From Ardenticatenia bacterium (GTDB taxonomy: Bacteria > Chloroflexota > Anaerolineae > Ardenticatenales > Ardenticatenaceae), in NCBI GenBank assembly GCA_030949995.1, contig JAUZRY010000042.1, positions 1-59,981 on the forward strand: a DNA stretch of 59,981 nucleotides, given 5' to 3'. This document shows positions 19,639-29,363 of the stretch, piece after piece; the first letter of the stretch is position 1; every line of letters begins with the position of its first letter. Both the position numbers and the translations under genes were made by a program. A model generated the notes under the pieces. It was not told where the DNA came from and did no database searches. It saw only the letters and a program-made list of their open reading frames with translations.

Positions 19639-20912
19639 GGAGCTTCATCTCCTGCACCATGCACCAGGCCCAAGACCAAACAAGCGTTCTGCCCCCCCAA
19701 GCCAAAGGAGTTGGAGAGGGTATGGCGCACGCGGGCCCGGCGAGGCTCCCAGGGCACGTAGTCCAGATCACATTCGGGGTCTGGAGTTTCGTGGTTGATC
19801 GTCGGGTGAATCGTTTGAGTTTCCAAGGTCTTGACGCACGCGATAGCTTCAAACGCACCGGCTGCCCCCATGCCGTGGGCCAACATGCTCTTGGTGCTGC
19901 TCACGGGGATGCCGTAGGCTCGCTCACCAAAGACCTGTTTAATGGCCTTGGTCTCCACAACATCGCCGATGGGGGTGCCCGTGCCGTGGGCGTTAATGTA
20001 ATCGATTTGATCGGATGTCAGGCCGGCATTGGCCACGGCCCACCGCATGGCCCGGGACGCCCCCCGCCCTTCAGGGTCTGGCTGGGCGAAGTGGTGGGCA
20101 TCGCTGCTGGTGGCCCCGCCCAGCACCTCCGCGTAGGCGCGCGCGCCTCGTGCCCGCGCGTGGTCCAGCCGTTCGAGTACCAGAATGCCAGCCCCCTCAC
20201 CCATGAGGAACCCGTCCCGTTCGGCGTCGAAGGGGCGCACGGCCCGCTCGGGCTCATGGTTGCGGGTGCTCATGCCACGCATGGCACAGAAGCCGGCAAA
20301 GGCAAACTCATTGATGAGCGCCTCGGTGCCGCCCGTGATCATGATGTCAACTACGCCACGCCTGACCAGCTCGGACGCCTCGTAAATGGCTTGGGTGCCG
20401 CTGGCACACGCGGCCACACAGGTGCCCAAGTGGCCCAAGGTGCCGAAGAACTGGCTCACGTGGTAGGCCGGCATGTTCGGCAGAGTTTCCGGAAGCATGA
20501 AGGGCATCACCCGCCGCCATCCGCGCTGTTGCATGAGCACCACGCCCTGCATGGCCATGTCAAATCCTCCCTCGGCCGTGCCCAAGTGAACGCCCACGCG
20601 CTCGGGATCGGGAAAGCCGCCTTGGAGGCCGGCGTCCTCGAGGGCGAAGAGGGTGGCCACAATGGCCATCTGGGAACAGCGGGCCATCCGTCGTGCTTCC
20701 CGCCGGCCAATGTAGGGGGCTGGGTCAAAGTCCTGCACTTCGGCGCCGATTTGCGTGGGGAAATCGGAGACATCAAAGGAGCGAATGCGCGCCACGCCTG
20801 ATCGGCCGGCCAACAAGGCCTCCCAAAAGGTGTTCACCTCAAGCCCCAAGGGGCTCACCACGCCCAAACCGGTGATCACAACGCGCTGATGATCGGGTCG
20901 GGAACTTCCCAT
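19635..20912 (-). CDS. fabF: Beta-ketoacyl-ACP synthase II
   Basis: 425 residues. The condensing-enzyme triad is visible: Cys169 in AACASGTQAI, His in NAHGTGTPIGD and His in KSMLAHGMGAAG, plus NSFGLGGQNA near the end. It elongates acyl-ACP with malonyl-ACP. The start at 20912 was chosen for the strong GGGAGGAGG run right before it; an upstream in-frame extension overlaps plsX and has no similarity. It follows plsX by 53 bases; no acpP gene lies between them, which is less usual. Confidence 0.95.
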   Translation of the reverse strand: MGSSRPDHQRVVITGLGVVSPLGLEVNTFWEALLAGRSGVARIRSFDVSDFPTQIGAEVQDFDPAPYIGRREARRMARCSQMAIVATLFALEDAGLQGGFPDPERVGVHLGTAEGGFDMAMQGVVLMQQRGWRRVMPFMLPETLPNMPAYHVSQFFGTLGHLGTCVAACASGTQAIYEASELVRRGVVDIMITGGTEALINEFAFAGFCAMRGMSTRNHEPERAVRPFDAERDGFLMGEGAGILVLERLDHARARGARAYAEVLGGATSSDAHHFAQPDPEGRGASRAMRWAVANAGLTSDQIDYINAHGTGTPIGDVVETKAIKQVFGERAYGIPVSSTKSMLAHGMGAAGAFEAIACVKTLETQTIHPTINHETPDPECDLDYVPWEPRRARVRHTLSNSFGLGGQNACLVLGLVHGAGDEAP

Positions 20913-20965
20913 GCCTCCTCCTCCCATGCCGCTGGTCTGCTCAGGGGCGATGTGGCATCGCAGGG

Positions 20966-21988
20966 TTACCCGGCCGCCGGCGCCATCACGGCCTGGGCCA
21001 TTGTGCGCCATCCCTCCCGAATCGTGGGGACCACCTCTTGCTCTACGGCCGTCTTGGCCACGCGCACTCCGTTTTTGACCGCCACCGGATTGGAGCGGCC
21101 GTGGCCAATGATGACCACTCCGTTCACGCCCAACAGCGGCGCACCGCCGTAGACGGAATAGTCCGTGCGCCTGCTCAGCCGGTTAAAGGCGCGCTTGGAG
21201 AGCAGGGCGCCCGCCATGCTGAGGGGATCTCGGGTGAGCTCCTCGCGGATGAGTTGTTTCATCAGGCTGCCCAAGCCCTCGGCCAGCTTGATGATCACGT
21301 TCCCGGTGAAGCCGTCAGTCACCACCACGTCGGCCAGGCCGGCCGGAATATCCTTGCCCTCCACGTTGCCAATGAAGTTAATCTCGCCAGCCTGTTTCAA
21401 CAGGCGATGAGCTTCCTGAACAACGGGGGGGCCTTTGCTCTCTTCCTCGCCGTTGCTCACCAGGCCGACGCGGGGAGCAGGACGACCCAACACGCGGTCA
21501 GCGTAGACGTGGCCCATCAAGGCAAATTGGACCAAGAACTCGGGCTTGACCTCAGCATTGGCGCCCACGTCCAGAAGCAAACAATGGCCTGTCATGGTGG
21601 GAAAAATAGTGGAGAGGGCTGGCCGCTTAATGCCCTTGATGCGCCCCAAGTGGAAGATGGCAGCAGCCAACACGCCGCCGGTGTTCCCGGCACTGAAGAA
21701 TCCATCCGCGCGGCCAGCCTTGAGGAGCTTCATGCCCACGACCATGGAGCTGTCTGGCTTGGCCCGCACGGCCAGTGCCGGCGACTCATCCATTTCAATG
21801 ACTTGGGAAGCGGGCTCGATCTCCACTGAAAGTCCGGTGATGTCATGACGGGCCAACTCACGCTCCACAGCTTCCGGTTGGCCTACGAGCACCACACTTA
21901 CCCCGTACTCTCGCGCTGCCAAGAGCGCCCCCTCCACAGGAGCCGCCGGCGCGTGGTCCCCCCCCATGGCGTCTACAGCGATCCTCAT
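20966..21988 (-). CDS. plsX: Phosphate acyltransferase PlsX
   Basis: 340 residues, starting MRIAVDAMGGDHAP, the family hallmark, with SAGNTGG, LDVGANAEVKPEFL, GEEESKG, VVTDGFTGNVIIK and YGGAPLLGVNG in order. It makes acyl-phosphate from acyl-ACP for phospholipid synthesis. A GGAGGAG site precedes the ATG at 21988. First conserved gene of the lipid run; a cysteine-rich secreted protein gene ends 29 bases upstream. Confidence 0.96.
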   Translation of the reverse strand: MRIAVDAMGGDHAPAAPVEGALLAAREYGVSVVLVGQPEAVERELARHDITGLSVEIEPASQVIEMDESPALAVRAKPDSSMVVGMKLLKAGRADGFFSAGNTGGVLAAAIFHLGRIKGIKRPALSTIFPTMTGHCLLLDVGANAEVKPEFLVQFALMGHVYADRVLGRPAPRVGLVSNGEEESKGPPVVQEAHRLLKQAGEINFIGNVEGKDIPAGLADVVVTDGFTGNVIIKLAEGLGSLMKQLIREELTRDPLSMAGALLSKRAFNRLSRRTDYSVYGGAPLLGVNGVVIIGHGRSNPVAVKNGVRVAKTAVEQEVVPTIREGWRTMAQAVMAPAAG

Positions 21989-22017
21989 GTCGGCTCCTCC
22001 TTCCTCGCAAGCCGCCG

Positions 22018-22556
22018 TTACGCCGTGCATTCGGGCCGGATTATAGCGTAGAGCGTCCGTTTGTACAATCCCCCTCCATACCTCTGCCAGCCCGCTATGC
22101 CCTCGCTATAGCCGCCTGTGCAGGCAAAGTCATTCTCCCCACAACAGGGCCCGCGCTCTATGCACTCCCCCTGCCCGCAGACAACCCAGTCCCACGTGAG
22201 CACGCAGTTAACCGGCGTGGGCGTGGGCTGGCCCGCTGGGGCTGTGGGCTGGGGCTGCGCGCCGTAGGGCGTGGGCGTGGGCGCCGGCTGGCTGCTGCCC
22301 CCACCTGATCCGCTGCCGCCGGAGGAAGGCGGTGGTGGCTGTGGAGTGGGAGATCTTGTTTCCCTGGACACCCCTGAGTACACGAGGTGTCAGGATAGCA
22401 ATCTAATATTACTCCATCTTGTATGTAGCAACACCCCATATTACATTCTTCTATACTACAAGCATATTTTGCGCATTGAGCGAATGTGCTATCAACAGCC
22501 CACAACAACCATACACCAAGAATCACGAAGAACAAGGTAAAGAATCTTCTCTTCAT
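22018..22556 (-). CDS. Secreted cysteine-rich protein, frameshifted mosaic
   Basis: Two minus-strand frames join near 22370. The first begins MKRRFFTLFFVILGVWLLWA, a clear signal peptide, followed by CAKYACSIEECNMGCC...CYPDTSCTQG. The second continues with a Pro/Ser/Gly linker containing PTPTP repeats and a second Cys cluster (CGQGECIERGPCCGENDFAC) ending PECTA. The N-terminal part is AT-rich and the C-terminal part GC-rich, so the frame break coincides with a composition change. It may be one damaged gene or two joined pieces. I recognise no family; many disulfides and export are likely. Confidence 0.45.
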
Positions 22557-22683
22557 ATTCCCATTATATACACTTTCTCGCATGCATGTCAATCAAAACT
22601 ACACAAAACAAGGGTAATTGAGGGCTTTATTAGCCATCTGCTGTTGATCTTTGATCCCAGAGGCTTGCCAGAAGCTGGCTGTA

Positions 22684-23111
22684 TCACTGGTACACAAACC
22701 CGCCCGGATACAAAGCAGGATTCCCAGCTTGCTCACCAGCACCTGGCACAGCCGGCGATACAGCAGGCAGCAGGCCTGGATAGAGCGCTCCTGCCCCTCC
22801 CAAAAGCTCGGAGCGCGCCATAAACTCCCTGAGCCTGGCTATGATATCCTCGCTTACAGCCTGAGCATAAGCTATCATCTCAGGATCAATGGTATACCCC
22901 TTTTCTCTGTAGACCTTCTTTATTAATAATAGCACCCCATATCCCATCTCTGCCCCTAAAAGGCATCATGCGGAAAAACTGCTCCTCATAGCCTTGCACA
23001 AGCTCAACATCTCGAAAATTAGCTTCCTTATAATTAGGCCAAAAATCAGGCCGATACCCTTCGTGAAAGACGGTATACTCCAGACTATCAACACTTTGGG
23101 CTATTAGTCAT
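22684..23111 (-). CDS. Unrecognised low-GC gene, frameshifted
   Basis: Starting at an ATG (23111) that overlaps the upstream stop (ATGACTAA), the readable frames give MTNSPK, then VDSLEYTVFHEGYRPDFW...FFRMMPFRGRDGIWGAI, then KGYTIDPEMIAYAQAVSEDI and a Gly/Pro/Leu-rich end YPGGFVYQ. Two one-base shifts (near 23095 and near 22935) are needed. No family was recognised. The stop/start overlap suggests coupling to the lipoprotein gene upstream. Confidence 0.35.
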
Positions 23112-24599
23112 ATGCTTCAGGTGCTATCTTGAAAAGGTTAATATGCACAAGGCTGCTGCCTTCCTCAGCGCTTTCAGCAAAGACAAAGGTGCCAGGATAT
23201 TGCAAGGCAGCTGCTTCTGGGTACACATCAGAGGAGACATACGCGAGGTTGATATTCTGCCCAACCCCAAAGGCTTGGTTGACCAGCCCTGTCAGCAGCC
23301 CATATTCGGGCGAGGAGTATACATTTTCAAACGCAGTTTTGAGCATATTCCACTCGTTCTGGCCCAAACGCTGCTCAGCCTCTTTGTCCACGCCTGTGAG
23401 CAGCACTGCTACATTGCTCACCTCCCCTGTGCGCGGATCAGTGGCGTGAAACACCTGTGCGGCGCCTCTTTCGCTGTTTAATATTGAAAAGAATATGTCT
23501 TCTAGCGCTTCTTGGTTGCGCATAACAATAAGTTTTACCGGAACCCGCTTTTTTCCTTCAGCAATAGGGTTCACCAGTGTTCTGCCCTCTAATGTATTGT
23601 AAGGTGTTATCTCCAATTTTGAGTATGGAATTGTAGGAATAAGCGCCCCACGACCATCTCTAGATGATATCCTCAAGTACCCCTCTATCCCTTTGTCTTT
23701 GTTAAACACAAGCACAGGTGTAATGCCGTATTTCCCCTGGAAAAATCTCATTCTGGATATGAACTCTCTCATTGTTTTTATGTATAATGAGCTTAACACA
23801 TTTGGCTTTTCTTTTTTAACCTGGGGAGGCAATGCTTGAAACGGAAAAATTACCTTATCCATATTGATATACTGAAGAAGAGCTGCCCTTTTGCCAAAAT
23901 CAATGTATCCATCCACTCCTCTGATTGAGGGTCCACAGCAAACACGAGCTCTCCTGAAAACACCACAACGCGCCTGCCAGTCAATTCTGCTTCCCGTTTC
24001 TGACCATAAAAATCTACGGGCTCCCCGAATACGCTCTGCAGAAACTCACCCATACTCCTGAGCGTTTCTGGCAACGTGATGTATTCAAGGCTTTCAAGCA
24101 TGGCTTGCAGTCTGGTGTCGGTGATCACATAGACTCGTCCTTCCTCATCGGTATACAATCGGAGGTTTTGGAGGTTGTTGAGCGCGTTGTCAACCGAGGG
24201 GGGCTGCTGAATCGCTTCCACAAGCTCCTGGGGCTTGAGTTTTCGTTTTTGTTGGTTGGCCTGCGCTATCAGCTCCGAGAGGGCTGGGCTGGCGCTGAAG
24301 GCTTCAAGAAGCTGGCTGTAGGTTTCGGGCGCTTGTTCGTGGAGGGCCTCGAGGGTGGTGGGGGCAAGCTGGAGGCCGCGCTCGGCGAGGGCTTGGGCCA
24401 GGGGGTCGGGCACGGGGGTGGGCGTGGGCACAGGCGTGGAGGTGGGCAGAGGGGTGGCCGTGGCCGTGGGCGCGGGCGTGGCTGTGGGCGCGGGCGTGGC
24501 CGTCGGCGACGGCGCGGCCGGCACCCCGCAGGCCACCACCAGCACCGCCCCGACGAGGAGTGTGAGATATCGAACTTGGCGCACAATCGCGTGTGTCAC
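23104..24599 (-). CDS. Large lipoprotein of unknown function, one frameshift
   Basis: Starts with a GTG at 24599. A signal peptide with lipobox LVVACG (about residues 19-24) is followed by a long Thr/Pro/Ala linker of TPAPTA-type repeats and a helical region. The reading frame then moves near 23905, after VDPQSEEWMD, into a second frame (GYIDFGKRAALLQYI...) that runs to EAYD. Joined length is about 500 residues. The second half contains LVFNKDKGIEGYLRISSRDG and a mixed alpha/beta domain I cannot place. The first 350 bases are GC-rich, the remainder about 40-45 % GC. Likely anchored on the outer face of the membrane. Confidence 0.55.
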
Positions 24600-24920
24600 T
24601 ATCCCATATCCCGGACGTCAGTTTTCAGCGGGTGGTGTGCCCATTGCTGACCGCTGACTCAACGTTGAACCAACCACACAGGCCCGACACACAGACCCAC
24701 CTTATTGTAACCGGCCACATCATCTGCGCCAACTGTGGCCAAGCGAGCGGGCAACACGCCTCCATCTCGGCGAGCAACCTCCACGGCACCAACTCTCAGC
24801 ACACTGGTGGGCTGAGAACCGCTCCCTCTTCAATGACACTTGTGTGCACAGCCAGAAGTGAGTATGATACCCCCCGTGCGGTGAAACCTGAGGACATATG
24901 TTGTGCACGAGGAGTGCTCA
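24600..24920. other. Intergenic region with promoter
   Basis: A divergent gap of about 320 bases between the lipoprotein gene and the DUF420 gene. Apart from the candidate promoter at 24840-24868, I see no gene. Confidence 0.5.
24840..24868 (+). promoter_or_regulatory. Candidate sigma-70-type promoter for the DUF420 gene
   Basis: TTGTGT at 24840-24845 and TATGAT at 24863-24868 are separated by 17 bases, 53 bases before the ATG. Confidence 0.45.
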
Positions 24921-25337
24921 ATGGCACTGGAGACATGGTTGCCCCCCCTTACAAGTGGAATGATCCTGATCAGCGGTGCGGCCTTAGCTGCCGGATGGGT
25001 GGCGATCAAACGGCGTCAGCCAGAGCTGCACCGCCGTCTGATGCTCGTCGCCACGCTGTTCGCGGCCTTGTTTTTAGTGCTTTACATCACTCGCTTCTTC
25101 CTGTTGGGAGCAAAGCCCTTTGAAAAAGGCGGATGGTGGCGCACACTCTACTTCAGCATCCTCATTCCCCACAGCCTGCTGGCCATTGTAGTCGGGCCGG
25201 CCGCCCTCATCGCCATCCGGTGGGCGCTTGCCGGAGAATTCGGCCGCCACCGCCGGCTGGGTCGGTGGCTTGTGCCCGTCTGGCTCTTTGTGGCAGTCAG
25301 CGGCTGGGTGATCTACTGGATGCTCTACCGCCTTTAG
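24921..25337 (+). CDS. DUF420 membrane protein
   Basis: 138 residues with four hydrophobic segments: GMILISGAALAAGWVAI, LMLVATLFAALFLVLYITRF, ILIPHSLLAIVVGPAALIAI and WLVPVWLFVAVSGWVIYWML. Conserved His residues (HRRLM, PHSLLA, HRRLG) match DUF420/YozB-like proteins, often found near cytochrome oxidase genes. GAGGAG precedes the ATG at 24921. No oxidase genes are present here. Confidence 0.8.
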   Translation: MALETWLPPLTSGMILISGAALAAGWVAIKRRQPELHRRLMLVATLFAALFLVLYITRFFLLGAKPFEKGGWWRTLYFSILIPHSLLAIVVGPAALIAIRWALAGEFGRHRRLGRWLVPVWLFVAVSGWVIYWMLYRL

Positions 25338-25422
25338 GCCCTGTTCGGAAGCCAACGATGTGTTCAGGGGTGAACCGGTAACCAGGCCGCCATGCAACTG
25401 GCGGCGCCGACAGCCTCCAAAC

Positions 25423-26437
25423 ATGCGCTTTGTCACTTGGCTCATTGTTGTCCTGTGGGCGGGCATTAGCGCTTTGGCGTTGGCCAGCCTCAGCACAATG
25501 CCTCTCTTCGCCCAGTCGCCGGCCGAGCGTCCCCGCCTCTCGCTCCCCTTTCCGGCCGGCCAGACGTACACCGTCTCCTGTGGCTACACCTGCTACCAAC
25601 ACCGGGAGACCATGGCCTACGCGGTGGACTTCGCCATGCCGGCCGACACGCCCGTGGTGGCGGCGGCCGACGGCGTCGTGCTCGCCATCACGTGGGAGCC
25701 CGGCCTGCCGGCCGACAAGCACCTGGGCGACGCCCTCATCGTCTACGTGGACCACGGCGGCGGGTGGTTCACGCGCTACGTTCACCTCGGCGGCATCACC
25801 GTGCGGGTAGGACAACGGGTGCGCCGGGGGGAGATCATCGGCTACGTCGGCGCCACGGGCGCCGAACGAGCCCACCTCCACTTCGAGTTGAAACACGGCA
25901 CCACCCTCCACGTGCCCTCACAGCCCGTGGACGACCTCTTCGGCGGGCAGCCGCCCCAAGAGGGCCACGCCTACACAAGCACCGCTGAGCCTCCGCCCCC
26001 AAGCCCGCCCTCCGCCCCCGGTCGACGGGCCACGCCGCCCCCCACGCCCGCCGTCAGCTCGCCCCTCGCGCTCGAAACCGACGTGCGCCTGAGCGCCACC
26101 TGCAGTACGGGCTGGCGAGGCAGTGACCGCCACGTTCACGCTGCGCAACACCGGCGAGGAGCCACTCACCTTGGCCCTCGTCGGCCTCGTGGCCCGGGGA
26201 CCGGACGGGCGCGTCGTGCCCGGCACCCTCTCGACTCAACGGGGAATCCGCCTGGCGCCGGGCGACCGCTACCAGTTCTCGGCCCAGCCGGTCTTCACAT
26301 CGGCGGGTACCTTCTCCCTGCTCCCCTTTGCCTTCGACCAGGCTTTAGTGCCCCTGCCCATAGCCCACGTCGAGGCTCCCTCCATCCTGCGCGTGACCGC
26401 AAGCCACGCCCTCTACTTGCCCCTGATCACCCGATAA
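25423..26437 (+). CDS. M23-family secreted peptidase, one frameshift
   Basis: Signal-anchor MRFVTWLIVVLWAGISALAL, then an M23/LytM domain: an upstream QHRE with AYAVDFAMPADTPVVAAADG, and the zinc ligand pair RAHLHFEL. A Pro-rich linker follows, then, in the next frame from about 26100, an immunoglobulin-like TATFTLRNTGEEPLTLAL domain that ends LYLPLITR. One base too many or too few near 26095 splits the gene; the corrected protein is about 338 residues. Such enzymes cut peptidoglycan cross-links or process other peptides outside the cell. The LYLPLI C-terminal ending recurs in secreted Chloroflexota proteins (my impression; compare the subtilase below, ending LWLPVVVR). Confidence 0.75.
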
Positions 26438-26511
26438 GGCCCCCCATTTCGGCCTTTGGCCCCCTTCGTGCTATCATTCTCCAATCACTACGTGTTCCGA
26501 ACAAGAGCAGA

Positions 26512-29326
26512 ATGCCCATGAATTCACGGCAGACGCCCGTCATTCTGGCCCTCAGCGGCCTGGCCTTTTGGCTCCAAGTGACCAGACTCCACGTTCAGAG
26601 CCTGTGGTACGATGAGGGCTTCAGCGCTTGGCTGGCCTCCCGGCCCGCTGCCGAGATCGTAGCACGAACGGCAGCAGACATTCACCCTCCTCTCTACTAT
26701 CTCCTTCTCCACGCTTGGACGGCCTTGGCCGGCTCGAGTGAGTTCAGCCTGCGCTTCCTCTCCGTCATGGCCGGAGTGCCGGCCGTGCCCTTGGTGTGGG
26801 TGCTCTCCCGCGGCCTGCTCGGCCGGCAGGCAGGGCCTGTCGCTGCGCTGCTGGCAGCCATAGCTCCTGTGTGGCTCTGGTACGCCCAAGAAGCCCGCAT
26901 GTACACTTTGGTGACGACGTTGGGCCTGACCAGCACGTGGGCTCTGATACGTCTACTGGAACGTCCCCTCCCTCCGGCTCGGGGCCCTTTACGCGGCAAC
27001 ACTCATCTTGGCCGTCTACACGCAGTACTACGCCTGGTTCCTCGTAACCGCCCATGCCCTCGCCGCCGCGCTCATCGTGTTGAGACGGGGGCGGGCCGGC
27101 TTGAGGGCCTTGCGGACGCCCGTGGTCGCGTGGGGTCTCACGACCGTGGCCTTCCTCCCCTGGGTGCAATTCGTCGTCCTCCGCCTGGGCGCGGACCGCT
27201 CCTACTGGAGCGGCACACTCCCGACGGGGCGGGTGATCACTTCCCTGCTCGTCTTCTGGAGTGTGGGCCAAACAGCGCCGGCGTGGCTGGTTGAGCTCGT
27301 TCCGACCCTGGTCTTGAGCCTCTTCGCGGCCGGCCTCCTCGTCCTGCTGCTCGACCGCCGGATGGCCGGCCGGCGAGGGTGGGCCACCGCCCTCGTGCTG
27401 GCGACGTGGGTACTCGTCCCCGTGGCCGGACTGTTGCTCATCTCGTGGGGGCGCCCCAAGTACCATCCCCGCTACCTGCTGTTCACCGTGCCGGCCTACT
27501 GGCTGGCTGTGGCCGCCCTGGTCAACCGCCTCACCGGCGCGCCAGGCTACCGGCGACGCCCCGTGGGTCCCGTTGTGGCCGGCCTGGTACTCGGCCTCAC
27601 CGTGGGGCTGGCCGCTGTGGGCGACATCAACCTCTACCTCGACCCGGCCTTCACCAAGGACGACTGGCGCCAAGTGGCCCGCTTCTTGGAAGGACAACGG
27701 CAACCTGATGAGCCCATCTTGCTCGTGAGCGGCCACGCCTTTCCCGTCTTCACCTACTATTACCGGGGTGAAGGGTGGGTCCCCCTGCCCGACAGCCCCA
27801 CGTTGGACACCTCCCTCGTCCTCGGGTGGGCGGAGACGGCCGAGCGCTTGAGCCAAGTGCTCAACGGCGCGCGCGGCGTCTGGCTGGTCGGCTGGCAACA
27901 CGACGTGGTGGACCCGGACCAGATCGTTCCCCTCATCATCGCCTCATCCGGGGGAATAGAGGAGCCCACACCGGCCTTTTGGGGTGTCGAAGTGCGCCGG
28001 TGGCGCTTCCCCCACCCGGCCCGCGTGCCGCCCGAGCCCCCCGTCCGCGAGCGCCTGGAGGCCAACTTCGGAGACGTGATCACCCTGGTGGGGTGGAGTC
28101 CGACCGACATGCCAGCGCCAGCCGACTATGGCCTGCCCATGACCCTCTTCTGGTCCTTGCCCCAACCCACGGAGATGGATCTGAAAGTCTCGCTCAACGT
28201 GGTAGACCAGGCCGGTTTCCTCTGGGGCCAGTTGGATCGCCGGCCCAGCAGCTACTTTTACCCCACCTTCCGATGGCGACCGAACGATGTCCGGCCAGGG
28301 CAGTACACCATCCCCCTGCGGCCGGGTACCCCGCCGGGCACCTACTTCGTGGAGTTGGGCGTGTACACCGATGAACAGCCAAGCGGGTTCGACATTGTGG
28401 ACACCACCGGTGCTCCCCAAGGGCGCCGAGTGCGCCTTGGTCCCGTCCGCGTGGCGCCTGCCACCCGGCCCAACCCCATGCCCATGTGGCCTGAGGGGGC
28501 CAACCGACACAACATTCCCTTGCTGAACACCATCACCCTGCTGGCCAGCCGCACCACGCCGGGTGGCGTGCTCGAACCGGGCCAACTGGTGCCCGTAGCC
28601 CTCTGGTGGCGAACGGCCGAGCCCCCAAAGGCAGACATCCGCGTCCACGTGGGCTGGCGCCAAGCCGAAACACTCTGGCCATCCGGTCCACCCATCCCAC
28701 CAGGCGGCGAGGAATGGCCCACCACTCGCTGGCGGGCCGGCGAATTGGTGCTCACCCAGATGACCACGCGCGTGCCCCTGGAAATGCCTGCCGGAGAAGC
28801 CACCTTGATCGTGTGGCTCCAGGACACAGAGGGGCGGCGAAGCCAGACCGTGGCCATCGGCCAGTTCAAGGTGGTGGAAAGCCCACGTTCCTTCACGCCG
28901 CCAACCCCACAGTACGAACAGACGGCCGCCTTTGGCGATCAGATTGCCATGGTAGGATACGACGTGCCAGAAGCCAACATTCGCCCCGGCGGGACCGTTC
29001 GTGTTATACTCTACTGGCAGGCCATGGCGAATGTAGACCGCGCTCTCAAAGCCTTTGCCCACATCTTGGACGGCCAAGGCGCCTACGTAGCCGGCGATGA
29101 CCACTGGCCCGTGGAAGGCGCCCGCCCCACGACCACGTGGGTGCCGGGCGAGTACGTGCGCGACGAGTTCACCATCGTGCTCCCGGATGAGCTGCCGGAG
29201 CCACCTTACCTGGTGGAAGTGGGCTGGTATGACCCCAGCCAGCCCAACATGCCCCGCCTGCCCGTCCGGGGCGAAGGTGCAGATGGCTCTCGGGTGGTGT
29301 TGCAAACCCGCTTGGGAGAACCGTAA
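26512..29326 (+). CDS. PMT/GT39-like membrane glycosyltransferase with long extracellular tail, frameshifted
   Basis: About 938 residues after joining. The first loop carries WYDEGFSAWLASRP, with the catalytic-type Asp/Glu pair, and ADIHPPLYYLLLHAW, both typical of GT39/PMT_2 lipid-linked sugar transferases. About ten membrane segments follow. The frame breaks near 26965-26985, after LLERPLP, and continues LGALYAATLILAVYTQYYAW. The final ~530 residues are soluble beta-rich repeats (VTLFWSLPQP, VALWWRTAEPP, VILYWQAMAN recur with similar spacing), a layout seen in Chloroflexota homologues. Likely adds sugars to exported lipid or protein acceptors. The start at 26512 is not backed by a strong ribosome site. 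Confidence 0.75.
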
Positions 29327-29363
29327 CCGCTCCCCTTGATCATCCAAAAGGGAAGAGGCAAGC

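Noticed and set aside
24355-24560. GC-rich short repeats that could be taken for a CRISPR or tandem array
   Set aside because: They encode the Thr/Pro/Ala linker of the lipoprotein; units are short and irregular, with no spacers.
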